From: Polyangium spumosum
GTDB taxonomy: Bacteria; Myxococcota_A; Polyangia; Polyangiales; Polyangiaceae
Direction of reading: 5' to 3'
Length of the DNA: 64,000 nucleotides
NCBI RefSeq assembly: GCF_009649845.1
Contig: NZ_WJIE01000005.1
Span: 620,001-684,000, forward strand
Shown in pieces: positions 41,997 through 51,359 of the stretch (the first letter of the stretch is position 1; every line of letters begins with the position of its first letter). The notes beneath the pieces were generated by a model. That model was not told where the DNA came from and did no database searches. It saw only the letters and a program-made list of their open reading frames with translations. Position numbers and translations under genes: made by a program.

Positions 41997-43319
41997 ATGA
42001 GCCACGTTCCGAAGAAGGTCGGTATCCTCGTCGGCGGCGGGCCCGCGCCGGGCATCAACGCCGTCATCGGCGCGGCCACGATCCGCGCGGTCCTCTCCGG
42101 CTTCGACGTGGTCGGGATCCAGGACGGATTCTCGTGGATCATGAAGGGCGACCTCGAGCACGCCCGGCCGCTCTCGATCGAGGACGTGAGCCGCATCCAT
42201 TTCCGCGGCGGCTCGTACCTCGGCATCGCGCGCGCGAACCCGACGAAATCACAGGAGCTGCTCGAGGAGACGGTGCTCTCGCTGCTGCGGCTCGAGATCG
42301 ACAAGCTCATCACGATCGGCGGCGACGACACGGCCTACTCGGCGTCGCAGGTCGCGCTCCAGTCGAAGGGGCGCCTGCGCGTGGTGCACGTGCCGAAGAC
42401 GATCGACAACGACCTCGATCTGCCAGGGTACGCAGATACGTTCGGCTTCCAGACGGCGCGCCACATCGGCGTCGAGCTCGTCGAGAACCTGATGGTGGAC
42501 GCGAAGACCACGCACCGCTGGTACTTCGTGGTGGCGATGGGGCGGAAGGCCGGGCACCTCGCGCTCGGGATCGGAAAGGCCGCGGGCGCGACGCTGACGA
42601 TGATCCCCGAGGAGTTCCCGGCCGAGGGGCACGTGCCGCTGAAGACGGTCGTGGACGTGCTCGCGGCGGCGATCGTGAAGCGCCTCGCGGCAGGCAGGTC
42701 CGACGGCGTGGCGATGATCGCCGAGGGCATCGTCGAGCGCATGGAGGAGCACGACCTCGAGGGGCTCGCGGGCGTGGAGCGCGACGCGCACGGGCACGTG
42801 CGGATCGCGGAGATCGCGTTCGCCGACATCCTGAAGGCCGAGGTGCAGAAGCGGCTGAAGCAGTTCGGGGTCAAGGCGACGATCATCCCGAAGAACATCG
42901 GCTACGAGCTGCGATGCGCCGACCCGATCCCGTACGACATGGAGTACGCGCGGGACCTCGGGTATTGCGCGTCGAAGTACCTCGCGGAGGGCGGCACGGG
43001 CGCGCTCGTGGCGATGGTGCAGGGCTCGTTCCAGGCCGTGCCGTTCGACACGATCATGGACCCGAAGACGGGCCGCATGCGGGTGCGGATGGTGGACATC
43101 ACGAGCGATCGGTACATGATCGCGCGGCGATACATGCTCCGGCTGCGCAAGGACGACTTCGAGGATTCGAGCCAGCTCGCCCGGTTCGCGAACGTGCTCG
43201 ACATCTCGATCGAGGACTTCCAGCGGGAGTTCGGGTACCTCGTGGAGCACGAGCCGATCCCACGCACGTTCTACCCCGACGAACGGCAGAAGCCGTCGAT
43301 CGCGCCGCCGAACAGGTGA
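41997..43319 (+). CDS. pfp: 6-phosphofructokinase, predicted PPi-dependent
   Basis: A 440-residue PfkA-superfamily enzyme phosphorylating fructose-6-phosphate. The phosphoryl-donor site reads GGDDT (108-112) with Asp111 where ATP enzymes have Gly, and PKTIDND (133-139) with Lys where ATP enzymes have Gly. Both changes are the accepted marks of pyrophosphate-dependent PFKs, so a reversible PPi-PFK is predicted. The start MSHVPKKVGILVGGG is preceded by GGAG. It is followed after 11 nt by a GNAT gene. Confidence 0.9.
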   Translation: MSHVPKKVGILVGGGPAPGINAVIGAATIRAVLSGFDVVGIQDGFSWIMKGDLEHARPLSIEDVSRIHFRGGSYLGIARANPTKSQELLEETVLSLLRLEIDKLITIGGDDTAYSASQVALQSKGRLRVVHVPKTIDNDLDLPGYADTFGFQTARHIGVELVENLMVDAKTTHRWYFVVAMGRKAGHLALGIGKAAGATLTMIPEEFPAEGHVPLKTVVDVLAAAIVKRLAAGRSDGVAMIAEGIVERMEEHDLEGLAGVERDAHGHVRIAEIAFADILKAEVQKRLKQFGVKATIIPKNIGYELRCADPIPYDMEYARDLGYCASKYLAEGGTGALVAMVQGSFQAVPFDTIMDPKTGRMRVRMVDITSDRYMIARRYMLRLRKDDFEDSSQLARFANVLDISIEDFQREFGYLVEHEPIPRTFYPDERQKPSIAPPNR

Positions 43320-43330
43320 AGAAGGACCCG

Positions 43331-43795
43331 ATGGAGCAGCTCTCGATTCGCCTCGCGCACGCGGGGGACGTGGACACGCTCGCGCGAAACCACCGCGCGA
43401 TGGCCCTGGAGACGGAAGGAAAGGCGCTCGATCCGGAGACGACGATCCGGGGCACGCGCGCGGTGATCGAGGACCCGAGCAAGGGGTTTTACCTCGTGGC
43501 CGAGCGCGGCGGAGAGACGGTGGGGCAGCTCCTCGTGACGTTCGAATGGAGCGACTGGCGAGACGGGACGTTCTGGTGGATCCAGTCGGTCCACGTGGCC
43601 GAAGAGGCGCGGCGCACGGGCGTCTACCGCGCGCTGCACGATCACGTGGTCGGCAAGGCGCGCGCGGAGAAGGACGTCTGCGGCGTGCGGCTCTACGTGG
43701 ACAAGGAGAACCACCGCGCGCAGAAGACGTACGCGGCGCTCGGGATGCGGCCCGCGCATTACGATGTGTTCGAGATCGATTTCGTGCTCGGTTAG
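43331..43795 (+). CDS. GNAT-family N-acetyltransferase
   Basis: A 154-residue acetyltransferase. Motif A is visible as IQSVHVAEEARRTGVYRALH (strand 4, R-x-x-G-V-x-x-x-L acetyl-CoA loop), and motif B as LYVDKENHRAQKTYAALGM. The substrate is unknown. It is 11 nt from the pfp stop with GAAGGA upstream, so it is probably in the same operon. Its stop overlaps the stop of the convergent DUF4139 gene. Confidence 0.85.
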   Translation: MEQLSIRLAHAGDVDTLARNHRAMALETEGKALDPETTIRGTRAVIEDPSKGFYLVAERGGETVGQLLVTFEWSDWRDGTFWWIQSVHVAEEARRTGVYRALHDHVVGKARAEKDVCGVRLYVDKENHRAQKTYAALGMRPAHYDVFEIDFVLG

Positions 43796-45408
43796 AAGGC
43801 CGGGAGCGTGACGCGCGCGCCCGCGCGCACCTCGAAGGTGTACGAGAGCGTGCGCGTCGCGTGCGCGCCCACGTCGACCGTGGCGCGGAGAAAGCCGTCC
43901 TTGTCGAGGGAAATCCCTCCCGCCTCGGCGAGGTGGATCTCGACGTCCTCGATCTCGCTGACCGGGATACGCTCGGTGACGAGCACCTTCCTCGCCCTGC
44001 TCGAGAGGTTCGAGAGGTAAAGCGTGACCTTGCGTTCGAGGCGCTGCGCGCCGGTGATCGCTTGTGTGTCGCGCTTCTCGTCCTCGCTGCGGCGCACGCG
44101 GATCGCGTCGTCCGGGCCAAAGCCGAGCTCGAAGGGCTCACCCTTGCCCACGAAATCGAGGCGCGCGCGGCCGACGAGGCTCGCGCCACGCGCGAGGCGC
44201 ACCGGGCCCGCGAGCAAGGGACCCGCGCCCTCGAGCGTGGCCGTGGCGCGAAGATGCGCGGCCGGCGAACGAACGGCGACGACGAGGCGCGCGAGCTCGG
44301 CCTTCACAGCGGCGCGGCCGATCTCCACGCGGCAAGGGCGCCCGTTCGAAGGGAGCGAGGCGCGCTCCTTGCCGGTGTAGGTGACAGGCTCGCCGCCGTC
44401 ATCGACGCCGGGCATCTCGGCGGTGGCGCGGTCGCCGCGGTCGAGGCCCGCGAGCTCGATCGACTGCTCACGCGCCGCGACGACGATGTTCCTGCGCTCC
44501 TCTTCGGTCTTCCGGCGCGTGGAGAGCACGTCGTCGGAGAGCAGCGGCGGCGATGCGGCGCGGGTGGGGCGCGCCGTGGAGAAGCGCAGCTCGACGTCGT
44601 CCCAGGCCTCACCCGTGCGTTGCCACGCGGCGGCGTACGTGACGATCTCGACCGAGCCCGCGGTCGCGTCGGGCCCGTCGGAGGTGAGGCGCGCGAGGTG
44701 CTCGGGGCGCCAGAGCGCGCAGGGGAGGCGGTAGGTCAGCTCGACCTCGACGTCACCCTCCTCGTGGGCCTCGATCTCGAGCTCGATGACCGCGTCGTAA
44801 CGAGGTGTCTCCGCGCGACCTTCGGCGAGGCGCGCCTCGGCGCGGCGCCGGTCGACCTCGGTCTGCGCGCGCTCGGCGCGGACACGAGCCATCTCGTCGA
44901 GCGTGGCCTTCGCGGAGACGTCGATCGCGCGCCACCCCTCCCGATACGAGCCCATCACGCCCGGATCCGAGGCCTTGCGCGGGCCGAGCGAGGCGGACTT
45001 GACCCATTGCGTGGCGAGCTCGTCATGTTGCCCGAGGGCCCGCTGGAGGCGATCGACCGCCTGATCCGCCGCGACCACACGATCACGCGCGGCGCGGACC
45101 TCGCGTTCGAGGGCCTCGATCTCCTCGCGCCCGAGCGCGCGCTCCTCGTGGGCGCGACGAAGGACCCGCGCGGAGAGGACACGCGCCTCGCCTCGCGTGA
45201 TCCTGGCCTGCACGGTGCCGTCGTCGACGAGGAGCGAGACGCCGGCGATGGCCTCCCAGCGCGTGCCTTTGGCGGCGCGGAAGGAGGCGCGACGCACGAC
45301 CTCGGCGCGGTCCTCGAAGAGCGTGACGCGCGCGGCGCGGCTCGAGTGATGCGCGCGATCCTGCGACGGTTCCTCCGAACGAACGGCCTCCACCACGGGC
45401 TCACTCAC
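43792..45408 (-). CDS. DUF4139 (mucoidy-inhibitor-like) protein, second of a pair
   Basis: A 538-residue cytosolic protein of the MuiA/DUF4139 type. A long coiled coil (about 75-175, ERALGREEIEALEREVRAAR) is followed by a beta-rich DUF4139 domain ending LVTERIPVSEIEDVEIHLAE and a final YTFEVRAGARVTLP. It starts with GTG at 45408; the 8-nt overlap with the preceding gene (GTGAGTGA) couples it to its paralogue. The family role is unclear (named from a mucoidy phenotype). Confidence 0.8.
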   Translation of the reverse strand: MSEPVVEAVRSEEPSQDRAHHSSRAARVTLFEDRAEVVRRASFRAAKGTRWEAIAGVSLLVDDGTVQARITRGEARVLSARVLRRAHEERALGREEIEALEREVRAARDRVVAADQAVDRLQRALGQHDELATQWVKSASLGPRKASDPGVMGSYREGWRAIDVSAKATLDEMARVRAERAQTEVDRRRAEARLAEGRAETPRYDAVIELEIEAHEEGDVEVELTYRLPCALWRPEHLARLTSDGPDATAGSVEIVTYAAAWQRTGEAWDDVELRFSTARPTRAASPPLLSDDVLSTRRKTEEERRNIVVAAREQSIELAGLDRGDRATAEMPGVDDGGEPVTYTGKERASLPSNGRPCRVEIGRAAVKAELARLVVAVRSPAAHLRATATLEGAGPLLAGPVRLARGASLVGRARLDFVGKGEPFELGFGPDDAIRVRRSEDEKRDTQAITGAQRLERKVTLYLSNLSSRARKVLVTERIPVSEIEDVEIHLAEAGGISLDKDGFLRATVDVGAHATRTLSYTFEVRAGARVTLPAF

Positions 45409-47485
45409 GGCGGTTTCCTCCGACGATCTCGCTCTTGGCCGGCAGCTTGATCCGATAGGCGTAGGTGATCTTCGACTTGCCGCCCGCGGGGACCTCGACG
45501 CGGAAGCGGCGGCCGCCGCGCACGGGCGCGCCGACGATCGATTGATCGTAGACCTCGGGCTCGGGCTCGGCGGAGGTGAGCTTGACCGTGACGTCCTTGT
45601 CGTCGGTGACGGGGATTCGTTCGAGGATCTCGACCTGGATCGGGACGCCGAGCGAGGAGGTGAGGTCGACGGTGACGTGGTGATCGACGACGGTGGATCC
45701 GCCGAGCAAGCCGGCCGAGCTCTCCTCGACGCGGGCATTACGCGCGATACGAACGCGGTCCTCGACGCCGAGGCCGACCTGCACGTAGCCGCCACGATCG
45801 ACGGCCGCGATCTCGGCCGCGGTGACGAGGGCGCCTTCGAGGAAGACGTCGACGGGGCCGGCGCAGAGCGGCGCGCCGAGGGGGTTTTCGATGCGGGCCT
45901 CGCGGTAGACCTCGCTCGACTCGCGCGGGACGGCGCGGAACTGCGCGCTCGAAGGGCCCTCGCCGGCCTTCACGTGCACGCGATGCGGCCGGCCGTTCGA
46001 GGGGACGTCGGCGCGACCTTCGGCGTCGTAGCGGTGATCGAAGCGGCCACGCGAGGCGAGCGGGTCCTGGGTGCGCGCGGGGTTCGGCAGGGCCTCGATG
46101 CGCTCTTTGGCGCGGCTCGCCTCGCGGCGGGAGGTGTCGCTCTCGGCTTTGCCGAGGCGGCCACGGCGCTGTTTTTCGTCGGCGGGGGCGAGGACGAGGG
46201 CGTCGAATTCGAGCCAGCTATCGTCGGGCTCGAGCGAAGGCGGCGGCGGCGCAGGTTCGTCGTGGGCGCCGCCCGCCTTTCCTTCGAGGGCGAACTCGTC
46301 GCCGCCGCCGCCCCCGTCATCCCTCATCGCCGACGCGCGGGATTGCACGGCCGCCATCTCCGGCGCCGGTTTGGCCGCTTTTTTGAAGGGCGGCGGCGCG
46401 GACCTCGCCGGCATGGGCGCGGAGGGCATCGGCGGGCCGTACCCCGGCGGCGGGGGCGGCGCGCCGAGGGATTGCGGCGCTGCCATCGGCGGCGGCGGGG
46501 GGGCCGCGGGCTGCGCGGGTGGCCGGGGCGCCGCGGGCTTGCCGAGCGGCGCGGGCGCGGGGCGCACGAGCCGCACCATCGCCGCGTCGTACGCCTCGAA
46601 CATCGCGTCGAGCCCGGGCGGCGGAGGCCGATACCCACGCTTCGCCGGCGGTTGCGCCCGGCCAAACCGGAGCGACGGGAGCTCGGGCAAACGCGCGTCG
46701 TGCACGAGGTCGGCGGTGGAGAGCGAGAGCTCGGCGTCCTTCCAGTCCTCGCCCGAGTCCTGCGCGACGAGCGCGTCGAGCTCGAGCCGCACGCGCGTCG
46801 CGTTTTTCGTGAGCCACGCCTTGTACGTGGGCCACCAGCGCGCCGCGAGCACCACGTACTCGATCTCGAGCGCCTCGATCGCGCCCTGCCCCGCGCCGAG
46901 GCGCACGTGGCAAGCGAGGGACGGCCTCGACGAACCGGCGCGCTCCTCGGTGCTCGCCTGCGCCTCGGCGAGCTGCGCCGCCTCGATGGCGCGATGGACC
47001 CGCTCGAGGGAGGCCCCGATCTCGGCGAGGCGGGTATCGAGCGCGACGAGCTCCTCCTGCGCGAGGCGCGAGGTCGCGAGGGCGTCCTCGATCCGCGCGC
47101 GAGGATTCCCCTGCCGGAGGCGGCGATCCATGCCGAGGTCGAAGGACAAACCGGCGAGCAGGTTGCGGCGGCCCGTGAGGTGACGACGCTCCTCGCCGAG
47201 GGCGTCGCGCTCGGCTTCGAGGGCGCGGACCCGCTCACGCGCCGAGCCCGCCTTCGCGGGCCCTTCGGGCAGGACGAGGCGCGCGGCGACGGAGACGACC
47301 TCGCGGCCGCCCGTGGCGAGCGCGCGAAAGCTCGACGGCTCGGAGAGCGTGGTGACGCCGGGGACGACGAGCTCGCACGGCTCGCTCGGGAGCACGGGCG
47401 GGAGCATGACCGTCCGGGTGACGAGGGCGCCACGCGCATGGACGACGACGCGGCGGATACGGCTGCCTGTGGCGAGCGAGGTCAT
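45401..47485 (-). CDS. DUF4139/DUF4140 protein, first of a pair
   Basis: A 694-residue protein. The N-terminus (VVVHARGALVTRTVMLP) resembles DUF4140; a coiled coil (about 80-170) follows, then beta-rich DUF4139 modules interrupted by a long Pro/Ala/Gly stretch (about 305-400, PPPPPGYGPPMPSAPMPA). The C-terminal EILERIPVTDDKDVTVKL block matches the same block in the downstream gene. No signal peptide is seen. It is coupled by overlap to 43792-45408, so they may form a heteromer. Confidence 0.8.
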   Translation of the reverse strand: MTSLATGSRIRRVVVHARGALVTRTVMLPPVLPSEPCELVVPGVTTLSEPSSFRALATGGREVVSVAARLVLPEGPAKAGSARERVRALEAERDALGEERRHLTGRRNLLAGLSFDLGMDRRLRQGNPRARIEDALATSRLAQEELVALDTRLAEIGASLERVHRAIEAAQLAEAQASTEERAGSSRPSLACHVRLGAGQGAIEALEIEYVVLAARWWPTYKAWLTKNATRVRLELDALVAQDSGEDWKDAELSLSTADLVHDARLPELPSLRFGRAQPPAKRGYRPPPPGLDAMFEAYDAAMVRLVRPAPAPLGKPAAPRPPAQPAAPPPPPMAAPQSLGAPPPPPGYGPPMPSAPMPARSAPPPFKKAAKPAPEMAAVQSRASAMRDDGGGGGDEFALEGKAGGAHDEPAPPPPSLEPDDSWLEFDALVLAPADEKQRRGRLGKAESDTSRREASRAKERIEALPNPARTQDPLASRGRFDHRYDAEGRADVPSNGRPHRVHVKAGEGPSSAQFRAVPRESSEVYREARIENPLGAPLCAGPVDVFLEGALVTAAEIAAVDRGGYVQVGLGVEDRVRIARNARVEESSAGLLGGSTVVDHHVTVDLTSSLGVPIQVEILERIPVTDDKDVTVKLTSAEPEPEVYDQSIVGAPVRGGRRFRVEVPAGGKSKITYAYRIKLPAKSEIVGGNRRE

Positions 47486-47554
47486 GGGCAGGCGCGAGGA
47501 TACGCGAATCGAAGGGCCGATCGCCGGGAAATCCGGATCCGCGAGGAAGAGGCG

Positions 47555-49360
47555 TCAGGGCGAAAAACGCGTCACGAAGACGTCGAGCGCGCCCTTGCTC
47601 ACGAGCGGCGAGAGGGGCGGGCCAAAATCGAGCGTCCCGGCAAAAGCGCCCGTCACGAGCGCGCGAGAATCGGGCAAAACCACGACACCGAAGCCGCGCT
47701 GCGCCTCGGCGTCGCCGTCGGTCCTCGCCCAGAGGAGGGCGCCGTCCGCGCCGGCGTATTTCGCGATGAACACGTCGGCGGATCCGGCGGAGACGACGGG
47801 GCCGGCGCCGAGATCGATGGAGCCGTCGAAGCCGCCGGTCACGATCACGTTGCCCGCCGCGTCGAAGGCGACGCCCATGCCAATCTGATCACCACCCGTC
47901 GTGTCGCCGAGGCTCTTGCCGAACCGGAGCGCGCCGTCCGGCTCGAAGACGAGGAGGAATGCGTCGAGCGAGGTCGCGCTGGTGAGCGTCACGCCGGAGA
48001 GCACGATCGAGCCGGAGAACGCCCCCGTCACCGCGACCTCGCCCGAGGGGCCAACCGCGACGGCGTAGGCGTGCTGCGATTGCGCGTCGCCGATGCCGAC
48101 GCCCCATTTCGCATTCGTGTCCACGCCCGAGAGCCGCGCCACGAAGGCGTCGCCGCCGCCGCCCGCGGGGAGGACGACGCCACCGCCGAGATCGAGCTGC
48201 CCGTCGAAATCACCCGCCACGACGACGTCGCCGCCGTCCACGAACGCGACGCCGTGGGCCCGCTGCGCGGCGGCGTCGCCATAGAGGCGGCTCCAGATAC
48301 GTTCGCCCGCCGGATCGAGCACGGCCACGAAAAGATCGGCGTCGCCGGTCGATGTCTGCGCGCCGCCGCCAAAATCGACGGTGCCCGCAACCTCGCCCGC
48401 GACGGCGATCCGGTCGTGGGGCCCGGCAGCGACGGCGTTCGCGGCCTGGACATCTCCGTCCCCGAACGCCTTCGCCCACCGCACGCCGCCCGCCGCGTCC
48501 ACCGCGACGACGAGGGCGTCGACGCCATTGGCAGCACTCGTGAGGACCTTGCCATTGCCAAAATCCATCGACCCCTGGAAATCACCCGCGACGATGACGT
48601 CCGCCGAGTCTCCGGCGACGGCGACGCCACGCGCCGCGGCGCGGCCGCCCTCGGCAGCGAACTCCCGGCTCCACGTCATGGCGAGGCTCGCGACGCGCCG
48701 GTCGACGTAGAGCTTTCCGGAGTTCACGGTCCGGAATTGCACGTCGCCGTCGAGCACGCCCGCCGTCGCGTGGACGAGGCCGTTCGTCGCGACCCCGAAG
48801 GCCACGTCCGAGAGGTCGCCGCCGCGCGACGCTCCGAGCTCGACGTCGCCCGCGCACCCGGGGGCCACGCCGTCACAATCCTCGTCGCCCTCGGTCGCGC
48901 AATCCTCCGCCGAGGGCGAGGCCTCGGGGACACAAGCGCCAAACGAGAGGCCGTCGGGCTCGCAGGTGCGCACGCCCGCGGCGCACGCGCCGAGCTTGCC
49001 CGTCTCGCAGGGCAGGGTCGCGCCGGGATCGCAGAGGCACTCGTCGTCGCCGCGGCCTTCGCCGTCGCAATCCTCGTCCTCGGGCGTGAAGCAGTTTTCT
49101 TCCTGGGGCACGACCTCGCCGACACACGCGCCGAACGTCTGATCGATGCGACAAACAGCCGCGCCGGGGACGCAGAGGCCAACGCCGGCCGTCGCGGCAG
49201 GGCCCGTGTAGCAACGCGCGGACACGCCGACGATACACGGCGCGTCAGGATCGAACGAACCATACACGTCGAGCGCGCAGGCGGAGGGGAGCGCGGAGGC
49301 GAAGAGCGAGACGAGGCCCACGGCGGCGAGGCGCAGGTAGGTTCGTCTTCGGCGGACCAT
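47555..49360 (-). CDS. SBBP-repeat lipoprotein with MopE-like Cys region
   Basis: A 601-residue lipoprotein (lipobox PSAC, Cys28). Residues 40-160 carry MopE-like Cys/Asp repeats (ENCFTPEDEDCDGEG, GKLGACAAGVRTCEPDGLSF). From about 220, a beta-propeller of SBBP-type repeats is visible as recurrent GDFDGQLDLGGG, GGFDGSIDLGAG, VAFDAAGNVIVTG. Myxobacteria carry many such surface proteins. The chosen start MVRRRRTYLRL gives a proper signal peptide; the frame continues upstream as antisense to the MutS-like gene. Confidence 0.8.
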   Translation of the reverse strand: MVRRRRTYLRLAAVGLVSLFASALPSACALDVYGSFDPDAPCIVGVSARCYTGPAATAGVGLCVPGAAVCRIDQTFGACVGEVVPQEENCFTPEDEDCDGEGRGDDECLCDPGATLPCETGKLGACAAGVRTCEPDGLSFGACVPEASPSAEDCATEGDEDCDGVAPGCAGDVELGASRGGDLSDVAFGVATNGLVHATAGVLDGDVQFRTVNSGKLYVDRRVASLAMTWSREFAAEGGRAAARGVAVAGDSADVIVAGDFQGSMDFGNGKVLTSAANGVDALVVAVDAAGGVRWAKAFGDGDVQAANAVAAGPHDRIAVAGEVAGTVDFGGGAQTSTGDADLFVAVLDPAGERIWSRLYGDAAAQRAHGVAFVDGGDVVVAGDFDGQLDLGGGVVLPAGGGGDAFVARLSGVDTNAKWGVGIGDAQSQHAYAVAVGPSGEVAVTGAFSGSIVLSGVTLTSATSLDAFLLVFEPDGALRFGKSLGDTTGGDQIGMGVAFDAAGNVIVTGGFDGSIDLGAGPVVSAGSADVFIAKYAGADGALLWARTDGDAEAQRGFGVVVLPDSRALVTGAFAGTLDFGPPLSPLVSKGALDVFVTRFSP

Positions 49361-49464
49361 GAAGGAAGCTCCTCGGGGAAAGGCCCCAGAGACCGAGCAG
49401 GAAAAAGCGAACGTGTATCCTACGAAATTCGGGGCCCGCAGATCAACTCCGCGGGCAGCGCGGC

Positions 49465-51333
49465 TCAAGCCTCGGGCAGCGCGACCTTGATCCCCACGAG
49501 GCGCATGAGCCGGAGCGCGTTCGTGGTCGAGACGACGCCGGGCCGGAGCACGTAATCGAAGGTCATCTTCCCCTCCTCGACGTGCTCCTGGAAATGCACG
49601 TTCGTGACCCGGCCGCCCGTCTGCGCTTCGAGGTCCGCGAGCGCGAGGTCGTGCGAGGTGACGGCGCCGATCGCGCCCTTGTCGAGGAGGTGGACGACGA
49701 CGGCGCGCGCGCCGATGTGACGCTCGCGCGAGTTCGTGCCGTGCAGGACCTCGTCGAGGAGGAAAAAGACGGGCTCGCCCCGGTCCGCCGCGTCGACGAC
49801 GGACTTGAGCTTCTCGAGCTCGGCATAAAAATGGGACACGCCCTGCTCGAGCGAGTCGCTGATCCGCATGCTCGTGCGCACCGAGAGCGGCGTCATCTGG
49901 AGCTTGCGCGCGCAGACGGGCGCCCCCGCCTGCGCGAGCACGGCCGCGAGGCCCATCGAGCGCAACCACGTGCTCTTGCCGCTCATGTTCGAACCGGTCA
50001 CGAGGATCCCGGAGCCGGGGCCGTCGATCACGAGGTCGTTCACGCGCCGCGTCTTGCCAGGGATCAGCGGGTGCCCGAGCCGCTCGGCCACGAACCGCGG
50101 CGGGCCCTCCTCCACCACGGGGAAGGCAAAATCCGGGTGCTCGTAGGCGAAGGCGCCGAGGCTCGCGAGGGCCTCGAGGTCGCCGAGCGCGGAGAACCAG
50201 CCGCGCACGTGGCGCCCGGCGCGCAGGCGGAACCGCTCGAGCGCGGCCATGCAGAAGACGTCCCAGAGCAGGAGGACGTTCGCGAGCAGGTGCACGAGCC
50301 CCGAGTGCCGGAGCTCGACGAAGCCGAGCACGCGCTCGAACGAGGCGAGCTCACGCGAGGCCGAGGGGCCGTCGCTTCCGCCGAGCAAGGCCGCGCGGAG
50401 CTCGACGAGGCGCGGGGCGCGGAGCTCCTCGGCCTCGATACGCGCGAAGAGGTCGCGGTACCTCCCGAACGGAGCCTCCTTCGACGCGGCCTGCGCGAGC
50501 GCGGGCTGGATCTTCGCGCTGAGGAGGAAGAGGACCACGATCTGAAGGGCAAACGGCGCGAGGTAGGCCCGGCCGAGGAGCGGCGGGAGCGCATTTCCAA
50601 GCCCGTGCGAGAGCGCAAAGAGGCCCACGGTGAGCGGCACGAGGACAAACGCCGCCCGCACGAGCGTACGAGACAACCCGTCGCGGAGCACGGGCTCGGC
50701 CTCGGCCCACGCGACGAGCGGCGCGGTGGCGCGGCCCCGCGTGCCCGCGGCGGCGCCGATCGTGGCGAGGTCTTCACGGAAGGCCGTGAGGCCGGCGAGC
50801 TCGCGGACGGCGCCTTGTCGCGCGGCGATCTCGGCGGGCGAGGCGCGCTCGGCGAGCCAGCGCGCGAGGGCCTCGGTGCCAGGCGCGGTGCGGGTCTCGT
50901 CGAGCAGGCGGAAGACCGAGGCAGAGCCGAAGACGTCGAGGTCGATCGCGTAGGGATGACGCGGATCCGTCGCGGGGCCGCTCGGGAGCGCGTCGGGCAA
51001 GGTGCCGGCGAGGCGCGCGAGCGCGCGGTCCACGATCCCGAGCCGCGCCTGGACCTCGGTCTCGCGGTTGACGAGCGATCCGTGCACGGCGACGACGGCG
51101 ATGAAGACAGCCCAGCCGAGGGCGACGAGCACCCAGCCGATCATGGGCAACGACCGAAAAAACCCGTACCCGAGGGAGCCGAGGGCCACGAGGAAGAGCA
51201 GGCCCCGCAAGCCCGAGAGGCGCGCGGAGCGACGGGCGAGCTCGTCCGCCTCGGCCGCGAGCGTGTCCCTGCGCGCGCGCACGACGACGTTCGGATCAGC
51301 GGAACTCAACGTAGTTTCGGGCGCGTCGGGCAC
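49465..51333 (-). CDS. Membrane-anchored MutS-family ATPase
   Basis: A 622-residue protein with the C-terminal MutS ATPase: Walker A TGSNMSGKST (about 441-450), Walker B VFFLLDEVLHGTNS and TSHDLALADL. The mismatch-recognition domains of MutS1 are absent. Instead there are two N-terminal membrane helices (about 45-85, GLLFLVALGSLGYGFF and IGWVLVALGWAVFIAV) and two more near 225-270. It is likely a membrane-bound MutS-like protein of unknown role rather than mismatch repair. It starts with GTG and is divergent from coaBC (26 nt). Confidence 0.85.
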   Translation of the reverse strand: MPDAPETTLSSADPNVVVRARRDTLAAEADELARRSARLSGLRGLLFLVALGSLGYGFFRSLPMIGWVLVALGWAVFIAVVAVHGSLVNRETEVQARLGIVDRALARLAGTLPDALPSGPATDPRHPYAIDLDVFGSASVFRLLDETRTAPGTEALARWLAERASPAEIAARQGAVRELAGLTAFREDLATIGAAAGTRGRATAPLVAWAEAEPVLRDGLSRTLVRAAFVLVPLTVGLFALSHGLGNALPPLLGRAYLAPFALQIVVLFLLSAKIQPALAQAASKEAPFGRYRDLFARIEAEELRAPRLVELRAALLGGSDGPSASRELASFERVLGFVELRHSGLVHLLANVLLLWDVFCMAALERFRLRAGRHVRGWFSALGDLEALASLGAFAYEHPDFAFPVVEEGPPRFVAERLGHPLIPGKTRRVNDLVIDGPGSGILVTGSNMSGKSTWLRSMGLAAVLAQAGAPVCARKLQMTPLSVRTSMRISDSLEQGVSHFYAELEKLKSVVDAADRGEPVFFLLDEVLHGTNSRERHIGARAVVVHLLDKGAIGAVTSHDLALADLEAQTGGRVTNVHFQEHVEEGKMTFDYVLRPGVVSTTNALRLMRLVGIKVALPEA

Positions 51334-51359
51334 GGCCGGAGCCTACCGCGGCGGGGGGC

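Noticed and set aside
45542-49555. 1337-codon plus-strand frame
   Set aside because: Opposite the DUF4139 and SBBP genes; no domain is recognisable.
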